Shown here: positions 1 through 7,000 of the stretch, in pieces
Layout: the number at the start of each line of letters is the position of its first letter
Position numbering within the stretch: position 1 is the stretch's first letter
Source of the DNA: Phycisphaerae bacterium
GTDB taxonomy: Bacteria; Planctomycetota; Phycisphaerae; UBA1845
Direction of reading: 5' to 3'
DNA length: 20,058 nucleotides
Assembly: GCA_029260155.1 (NCBI GenBank)
Contig: JAJDDU010000131.1
Location: 1-20,058 of the forward strand
Translations under genes and position numbers: made by a program
Notes under the pieces: model-generated
What the model was told of the DNA's origin: nothing
Seen by the model: the letters and a program-made list of their open reading frames with translations, nothing else
The model's database searches: none

Positions 1-1563
1 CACCGCCGGGGCGGTGCGTGCGACCTCGATCTTGTCCGTCTGCTCGGCGCCGACGAGGAAGGTCTGACTCTGAGGCGTTTCGTCGCTTAGCACGTCGATG
101 ACGAACGTGCCAACCGCATCGCTCGATACGCGATACGTGAACGTCGCCAGATACGCCCGGCCAGTCGTCTCGACATGGCCATCGTACAGCCCGCTGAGCA
201 TCTGACCCGTCTCGATGTTGAACGCGTCGAACGCGTCGGCTTCATCGGCGAAGGCGGAGTCTGCGCGATTCTCGATCTCGATGTTCACCAGATCGACAGC
301 ACCCGTGCGACCGCCGCTGACTGCGGTGTGTAATTGATATGCGCTGAGGAGGACGCTTGCGCTTCCTGCCCGTCGCTTACGCTCAGGACTCTGAAGGGTG
401 GCGAAGACGCGCACCGCGATTTCGTCACCGGGGCGCACAGCGCGACGATCCACCACCGCGGTCAGCGTGGCTTCGCCGACAACGTTGGGCTCGGATGAAA
501 CCTCGGGCGCCGGAACGCAACTGCACGTATTCGTGCCGGCGAAACAGGTCAGCGCGTGCAGCGCGTCGGCCAAGTTGCAGAAACTGTCGGGGGCGCAGTC
601 GCCGAGCGGACCGCCGGCGTCGATGTTGATCTCGTCGCAGGTGTTCGTGCCGGCGAAGCACGTCAAAGCGTGCAGCGCGTCGGCCAGGTTACAGAAATCG
701 TCGATCGGACAGTCGCCCAGCGCCCGGCCCATGTCGGCTGGGTGAATCTTGCCAATGCCGTTGCACGTCCCGGCGTTGCACTCCCACCAAGTGCACACGT
801 CGTCGGTGATGCCGTCCGTGTTCAGGTCCGCGCAGTCTGCCGCCGTCGTGCATGCCATGCTCTCGACCACCACGATGTCGAGCGGTTGATACAGGGCGAA
901 GATCGCGCCGAGTCCCGTCTCATCACCCAGGATGCTGCCTCCGTTGGGAGGTCCGCCCAGCGGGATGAAATCCAACGTGAACGTGCCCAGAGCAGTACCG
1001 GATGCTGCAAACTTGAACTCTCCGAGATAGCCGAGGGCGATCGCGTGACCGTTTCCAATGGGGAGATTGGTTGCGAACGCCATTCCGTCCGGCAAGCCGG
1101 TCTCGCTGCAGAACGGGGACGGCTGATCGCTGGAGAACACCCAATCCGGATCGGTGACGTCAACCAACAGCGAGTCGCAGCCGTTGGGATCGGCGTTGTT
1201 GACGTAGTCGACGGTTCCGGTGGCCCCGCCTTGTGGCGTCGCGGTGCCGCCCGTTGAAATCTGATAGCTGCCGAGCAGTTGTGTCTCGGTATCCGCCACC
1301 CACACTTCGATGGTCGCGCTCGCGCCCTGCCCCATGGTGATGGTCGTCGCCCCCGCCGCTGGTGCCAACGCCTCAAACCCAGGCCGAACCATAAACACAC
1401 GCGTGTTACCGGGGTCGGGTTGGCAGGCGCCGCCCGCGCAGACTCCCGACCCGCCGTCGCAGGGGCCGCCCTCGTTGGCCGGCGTCAACACATCGCAGTT
1501 GCCTGCGCCGCCGCCGCTGTTACACGAGGCGTTATTGCAGTCATCGCCGGCCGCTGAGCAATC
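1..1563 (-). repeat. Paralogous tail module, copy A (partner 4072-5628)
   Basis: The last ~520 codons of the M43-like gene match the same region of the M36-like gene almost without gaps. Aligned landmarks are the single DCSxxGDxCNxASC unit, NTRVFM, DVTDPDWVF, FCSETGLP, NLPIGNGHAI, GTFTLDFIP, TDDVC.WWECNAGTC, the two FCNLADALHALTC units, and EQTDKIEVARTAPAV. Long stretches are also close to identical as DNA, for example around 527-583 and 4595-4651. The upstream catalytic regions do not align. Confidence 0.9.
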
Positions 1564-3870
1564 CGGCGGGCTGCCGCCGGTGCACGTGCCCGACGAGCAG
1601 GAATCACCGATTGTGCACGGATCACCGTCGTCGCACGCCCCGCCCACCGGAGGAAACGAACAACTCCCACCGACGCACACATCATCCGTGCATACGTTTC
1701 CATCGAAGCACACCACCGGCGATCCAGATTGACAAGATCCGCCCGAACAGGCGTCGCCGGTTGTGCACGGATCACCGTCATCACACGGCAGCGTGTTGGG
1801 TGTGTTGACGCACGTGCCCGCATTGCAAACATCCGTCGTACATGGAAGACCGTCATCGCAATCCGGCGGCGTGCAAGTTGCCGCGACGCAGCTGATATTC
1901 AGCGTCCCGGAACCGGTCGCGCCATTGAACCCGCCCACCCGTAGCTTGTAGCACGCGCCGCTTGTTACCGCGGTCACCACTTCTGACGTGTTTCCGGTGC
2001 AACCGGTCGTGTCGTCGTCGCAGGCGAGTAGTGTCGTCGGTGGGCACGTACAACCCGAATAAACCGCGATCTTCGTGTCATATGACGCCGAACTGCATGT
2101 GCTGACCGTCAGATCTCCCGTGCAGCTTGCGGTGTAGTCGAACCAAAGATCCGAACCCACTTGGTTGTCACCGAACCCGTCCTCACATTCAGTGTGCGCA
2201 GCGCCGTCTGTCGTTGCCCCCGTCGTGTCAAACGCGGTGGCACCGTCGGTGACGGTCGTCGCATTCGCGCAGGTATCGACGCTCTCTACCTGGCACGTGG
2301 CGCTACATCCGTCGCCCGGCGTGGTGTTGCCGTCGTCGCACCCCTCACCGGTTTCGACAACGCCGTTTCCGCAAACCGGCCCGGAACACGATCCACACCC
2401 CAATGGCTCCACTCCGTCCACGCAGATCTGATCCCATTCAGTGTTGCAGCAATAGGGATCCGCCGCGCACACGCAGCTTTCGATGGTCGCATTGCTGCAT
2501 CCCGAGCCATGCCCCGTTTCGCAGCAGTTGTGGCCAATCCCCTCCGATTGACAGTTCGCATCGCAGCCGTCACCCGGAGTCGTGTTTCCGTCGTCACACT
2601 GCTCTCCGGCTTCGATCACGCCGTTCCCGCAGACTGGTTCGAGGAGGCAGTTCGCGTCGCAGCCGTCGCCGGGCGTCGTATTGCCGTCGTCGCACTCCTC
2701 GCCCGGTTCGGTCACGCCATTGCCGCAAGTGTGTTCAAAAAGGCAATTCGCGTCGCAGCCATCTCCCGCCGTCGTATTGCCGTCATCACACTCTTCGCCG
2801 CCCTGAACGATCCCGTCGCCGCAGACAGCGTTACCGACTGCATAGACGGCTGGGCGATAGTGCTCAAGGCTGCATCGCATACGACGGGCCTGCTCCGAGG
2901 TGAACTCTTCCATGCAGAGATCGTCGGAGTAGTCCATGTAGTTGTGAAACGGGTCCGACGTCGAGCATGAATTGGCGTCGCTACATCCAGATGTCGAATT
3001 GGCCTGGGGATTCGTATCGCAGATCAGATCACTGGTCGTGTAGCACGACGCCGTCCCGCAACCACCCGAAAATGTGTGCTCCAGCCCCATGTAGTGACCG
3101 ATTTCGTGTGTTGCGGTCCGTCCCTGGTCAAACGGTGGACCAATGGGCCCATTTCGGCCGAACGAAGACCATAGAACAACCACGCGATCGGCATTTGATC
3201 CTGCGATCCCACCCTGCGGAAGATCCGGCACATATCCCAGATACCCGCCGGCTGTGTTCGTGTAGATGTTCATGTACAGATTGGTGTCCCACGCCAGTGC
3301 ATCCCAATAGGACCCACCATCATTGAACCAAGTGTTGTTGGTGCTGTAGGTGATCCCGGTTGTGGGAAGGCCCGCGGGGTCTTCGGTGGCAAGGTAGAAC
3401 TCGACCTCGATATTCGTGCCGTTGGCTCCATTGCTGCCCAGCAATGCGAGAAAGTCCTCATTCAGGATGTCGATCTGGCTTTGAACCATCGTCGAGCTAA
3501 TGAAGCCCGATCCGCTGGTGTTCTGAATTACGTGGACAACAATGGGAATGCGGTAGCGCGCGACGGAAGGATCGTAGATCGCCGCGGGGTTCGTCAGGGT
3601 ATACGTACAGTCACTGCCGGACCCGCCTTCCGCCAAGGGGGCGCGCACGGGCGCGGTCCCGCACCGGGCGCCTCGCTTCTTGAAGAAATCCGAGTTCGCG
3701 TAGGCTTGCCAGGAGTCGAACACCAGATTGCCCGCGGCGATCTTCCCGTCGGGTCTTTCGATGACAGTCGATGTGACGGCCTCACGGGTACCGGCGACCG
3801 GTGTCGACGCCCCAAGTACGGTAGTCACAGTCACGGCCAGACCAATGGTGACAAATCCGATCCTGCTCAT
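1..3870 (-). CDS. Secreted M43 (pappalysin-like) metallopeptidase with Cys-rich, dockerin-like and cohesin-like tail; 3' end outside window
   Basis: This frame is open for 1290 codons from an ATG at 3870 to the window edge. An AAAGGAGG ribosome site at 3881-3888 supports the start. Residues 1-27 look like a Sec signal peptide (hydrophobic core to ~20, possible cleavage at PVAG). The metzincin zinc site HEIGHYMGLEH is at 255-265 (H255, E256, H259, H265), followed by a Met-turn segment YMDYSDDLC from 311, as in M43 peptidases that cut extracellular proteins. Then come four Cys-rich CGNGVxExGE repeats (350-526, DUF4215/Myxococcus type), a PPC-like beta domain (531-661), further Cys-rich units (666-820), a cohesin-like domain (822-1000), two dockerin-like units (1059-1078 and 1097-1116) and a second cohesin-like domain (1122 on). 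Comparison with the neighbouring paralogue suggests only about a dozen residues are missing. The catalytic family call is firm; the tail domain names are inference from pattern. Confidence 0.88.
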   Translation of the reverse strand, partial: MSRIGFVTIGLAVTVTTVLGASTPVAGTREAVTSTVIERPDGKIAAGNLVFDSWQAYANSDFFKKRGARCGTAPVRAPLAEGGSGSDCTYTLTNPAAIYDPSVARYRIPIVVHVIQNTSGSGFISSTMVQSQIDILNEDFLALLGSNGANGTNIEVEFYLATEDPAGLPTTGITYSTNNTWFNDGGSYWDALAWDTNLYMNIYTNTAGGYLGYVPDLPQGGIAGSNADRVVVLWSSFGRNGPIGPPFDQGRTATHEIGHYMGLEHTFSGGCGTASCYTTSDLICDTNPQANSTSGCSDANSCSTSDPFHNYMDYSDDLCMEEFTSEQARRMRCSLEHYRPAVYAVGNAVCGDGIVQGGEECDDGNTTAGDGCDANCLFEHTCGNGVTEPGEECDDGNTTPGDGCDANCLLEPVCGNGVIEAGEQCDDGNTTPGDGCDANCQSEGIGHNCCETGHGSGCSNATIESCVCAADPYCCNTEWDQICVDGVEPLGCGSCSGPVCGNGVVETGEGCDDGNTTPGDGCSATCQVESVDTCANATTVTDGATAFDTTGATTDGAAHTECEDGFGDNQVGSDLWFDYTASCTGDLTVSTCSSASYDTKIAVYSGCTCPPTTLLACDDDTTGCTGNTSEVVTAVTSGACYKLRVGGFNGATGSGTLNISCVAATCTPPDCDDGLPCTTDVCNAGTCVNTPNTLPCDDGDPCTTGDACSGGSCQSGSPVVCFDGNVCTDDVCVGGSCSFPPVGGACDDGDPCTIGDSCSSGTCTGGSPPDCSAAGDDCNNASCNSGGGAGNCDVLTPANEGGPCDGGSGVCAGGACQPDPGNTRVFMVRPGFEALAPAAGATTITMGQGASATIEVWVADTETQLLGSYQISTGGTATPQGGATGTVDYVNNADPNGCDSLLVDVTDPDWVFSSDQPSPFCSETGLPDGMAFATNLPIGNGHAIALGYLGEFKFAASGTALGTFTLDFIPLGGPPNGGSILGDETGLGAIFALYQPLDIVVVESMACTTAADCADLNTDGITDDVCTWWECNAGTCNGIGKIHPADMGRALGDCPIDDFCNLADALHALTCFAGTNTCDEINIDAGGPLGDCAPDSFCNLADALHALTCFAGTNTCSCVPAPEVSSEPNVVGEATLTAVVDRRAVRPGDEIAVRVFATLQSPERKRRAGSASVLLSAYQLHTAVSGGRTGAVDLVNIEIENRADSAFADEADAFDAFNIETGQMLSGLYDGHVETTGRAYLATFTYRVSSDAVGTFVIDVLSDETPQSQTFLVGAEQTDKIEVARTAPAV
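527..697 (-). repeat. Tandem 57-bp dockerin-like repeat pair in the M43 gene (527-583 and 641-697)
   Basis: Two 57-bp segments spaced 114 bp apart (38 residues) both encode FCNLADALHALTCFAGTNT and differ at only a few bases. The pattern D-C-x-P-D-x-F-C-N-L-A-D before the helix aligns with a dockerin calcium loop (ligand positions 1, 5, 9 and 12 kept, position 3 hydrophobic), with Cys at loop positions 2 and 8. Confidence 0.8.
2293..2823 (-). repeat. Four Cys-rich CGNGV/ECDDGNTTPGDGC repeats (DUF4215/Myxococcus type)
   Basis: Within the M43-like protein, units start at C350, C382, C414 and C500. Each has the form C-G-N/D-G-x-x-E/Q-x-G-E-x-C-D-D-G-N-T-T-x-G-D-G-C-x-A-x-C. A different Cys-rich insert (CCETGHGSGC... 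to DPYCC, roughly 449-491) separates the third and fourth units. The first three copies are tandem with a 32-residue period and similar at the DNA level. Such repeats are known from myxobacterial and planctomycetal surface proteins, where they form disulphide-rich spacers. Confidence 0.82.
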
Positions 3871-3909
3871 ATTCAACTCGCCTCCTTTGCAATAACAACG
3901 CTCTTGCAA

Positions 3910-3929
3910 GGCTCGATGCTCTTCGAGCC
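3910..3929 (-). other. Stem-loop between the two peptidase genes
   Basis: A perfect 7-bp inverted repeat (GGCTCGA / TCGAGCC, 6-base loop) lies about 40 bases upstream of the M43 start. No U-run follows on either strand, so it is not a convincing intrinsic terminator. It could be an intercistronic processing or stability element. The rest of the 162-bp spacer (3871-4032) shows no clear promoter. Confidence 0.35.
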
Positions 3930-4032
3930 GTCACGCCTGCGCAGCGAGCGCGGCGGACGATTCCATACGCTGGCCCTAGCAACAATCCGATGCAACGCCC
4001 CGCGCCGAAGGCACACAAGGCGTACGCATGTG

Positions 4033-7000
4033 TTACCGAATACTCCCCGCCGAACCCGTGGTTACCACCACCACTGCCGGCGCGGTGCGCGCCACCTCGA
4101 TCTTGTCTGTTTGCTCCGCACCAATCAGCATTGTTTGGTTGGCTTCGTTGTGCAGCACGTCCACGACAAAGGTACCCGCTGCATCCCCCTGCACGCGGTA
4201 TGTGAATGTCGCGAGGTACGCTCCGCCGGACATCTCGACATGCCCGCCGTACAGCCCGGCCAGCATTTGACCCGTCTCGACGTTGAACGCGTCGAAAGTG
4301 TCGTTTGAATCGCCAAAGACGAAGTTCTTGTGGTCTTCGATCTCGATGCCCATGAGCTCCAGCGAGCCACTGCGACCGCCGCTGACCGAGGTGTGTAATT
4401 GATAGGCGCTGACGAGGACGCTGTCGCGTACTGCCTCTTGCTCACGGTCGGGGGGGCTCTGTTGTGTCATGAATACGCGGACCCGGACCTCGTCACCCGG
4501 TGCGACCGCTCGATCGTCGGCCACCGAGAAGAGCGTCACTTCGCCCACCACGTTCGGTTCATGCTGCGCTTCGGGAGCCGGACCGCAACTGCACGTATTC
4601 GTGCCGGCGAAACAGGTCAGCGCGTGCAGCGCGTCGGCCAAGTTGCAGAAACCGTCGGGGGTGCAGCCACCGAGCGCGCTGCCGGCGTCGATGTTGATTA
4701 CGTCGCAGGTGTTCGTGCCGGCGAAGCATGTCAAAGCGTGCAGCGCGTCTGCCAGGTTGCAGAAATCGTCGATCGGGCATTCACCCAGCGGCATGCCCAT
4801 GTCAGATGGGTGAATCTTGGCGATGTCGTCGCACGTCCCGGCGTTGCACTCCCACCACACGCACACATCATCCGTGATGCCATCTGTGTTCTGGTCCGCG
4901 CAGTCCGCAGCCGTCACGCACGGAATACTCTCGGTCACGACGATGTTGACCGGCTGGAGTGTCGCGTAGACCGGATCGAGTCCGCTTTCATCGCCCAGGA
5001 CGCTCCCGCCGTTGGGCGGCAAACCAATGGGGATGAAGTCCAACGTGAACGTCCCCAGTGCATCACCGGATGCTGCGAACTGGAATTCCCCGAGATACCC
5101 GAGCGTGATTGCGTGACCATTGCCAATCGGGAGATTTGTTGCGAACGCAATGCCACCCGGCAAACCCGTCTCACTGCAAAACGGGGCTGGCTGATCGCTG
5201 AAGAATACCCAATCCGGATCGGTGACGTCGACCAGCAATGAATCACATCCCAGCGGGTCGGCATTGTCTACGTAGACCACTGTCCCGGTTGCCCCCGCTT
5301 CGGGCGTCGCAGCCCCTGCCAGAGATATCTGGTAGTTACCGAGCAACTGCCCTTCCGTATCCGAAAGCCATACCTCCATGGTTACGGCTCCACCTTGGGT
5401 CATGTTGATCGTGGTGGGTCCCGAACTCGCAGCCGAAGCCTCCATGCCGGGGCGCGTCATGAAAACGCGCGTATTGCCGGGGTCGGGCACGCATTCACCA
5501 CTCGCACAAATGAGCGAGACGCCGCATGAAATGCCGTCGGGCAACGGCGACAGCACGTCACAATTGCCCGTCGCTCCGCCGGGATTGCACGAGGCGGAGT
5601 TGCACGCGTCTCCCGAGCTGGAACAATCCGGCGCTCCGCCGCTACCGCACGTGCCGGACTGGCATATGTCATCGACCGTGCAAGGATCGCCGTCCTCGCA
5701 GCCCGTACCATTGCCAACCGGCGTGACAACGTCACAGTTGCCGTCGGACCCACCTGCGTCGCACGAGGCGACGTTGCACTGATCGCCCAGACCGGAACAA
5801 TTCGGCGGATTACCGCCCGCGCACGTTCCTGCCTGACACGTCTCGCCGACGATGCAAGCGTCGCTGTCGTCGCATACCGTACCGTTGCTCATCGGCGTGA
5901 GCGTGTCGCAGTTGCCAACGCCGCCGCCCAAGTCGCACGACGCCACGTTGCACTGATCACCATCGCCACTGCAGTCAACCGGCGTGCCCTCGCACGAGTT
6001 CGGGCCTGTGCAGACATCGTTGATCGTGCACGGGTTGCCGTCGTCGCACGGATCTTCGCATGGCTCGCACACGACATCCCAGATCCTAAACGCATCCACG
6101 CCCGCCTCGACCACCGAACCGGAACCCAAGTCTGATGCGTGGAATCGCACGCGCGTCTGAGAACCGGGCGTTACGAATTGGGAAACGTCGAACTCCTTCA
6201 CGAACCAGCCGCCGTCCACTTCCGAACCGGTCGGACCAACCGTTTCCAGGCTGACCCAACTGCCCCCATTGTTGCCCGAAATCTCAACATCAAAGACATC
6301 CGCCTCGGGACTTGCGCCGGCCGTGTTGGAGTACCATCGTGCATACGACACGCGCGGAGCCACCAAGCCCGAGAGGTTGATCGCCTCCGACATCAGCGTC
6401 GTCGTGCCTCCGTCGACATCGCTGTTGCAAGAGTTGGCAGCGCTGTTGTCCGTCAGCCAGCACCGCCCCGAGCCGTCAAAATCAGTAGCAGGATCACCGC
6501 GGCTGCAGATCACCGGGATCCCGCGATCCCATTGGCCGTCCGTGGCGTTTCCGGAAACCGTCCACCCCGGATTGGTCTCAAAATCGTGCGATAAGATCGT
6601 GACCGTCCCAGTTGCGGAAATGGTTGAAAACGTGCTCGCCGGCGCGCCGGGCGGATCGGTGAACGTCGCACCACCCACCGCAACGGCGCTGAAATAGTAC
6701 TGAATGTCCTCGCCACAGTTCGCCCCGGGAAGAGTTGCGATGTACTGGTTGGCGACGATCTCGCTCATCGAGACGGTTGTGAAAGTACCGCTGTTTCCGA
6801 TGCGATGGCTCACTGTTCCCGAACCAGCGATGGGAGTGCCACCAAGTGACACAGCGTCCACGCGAACATCCGTCGTCACGTTCGGAAGAGCGAAATCAGG
6901 CCGCCCGTTCGGATAGGTAAATCCGATCGGATCGATCACGGGGCAATCCAAGCCATGCGCCCCAAAGCCGGTGCAGATCTCATTGTGGTGCGGCGTGCCG

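Noticed and set aside
556..1257. 233-codon plus-strand open frame inside the M43 gene tail, and a similar one at 4399-5241
   Set aside because: Both are antisense to a well-supported coding frame, and their resemblance to each other is explained by the duplicated tail on the other strand.
3881..3906. Two TTGCAA palindromes before the M43 ribosome site as an operator
   Set aside because: A 6-bp palindrome repeated once in a short spacer is too weak to call without a known regulator or conservation.
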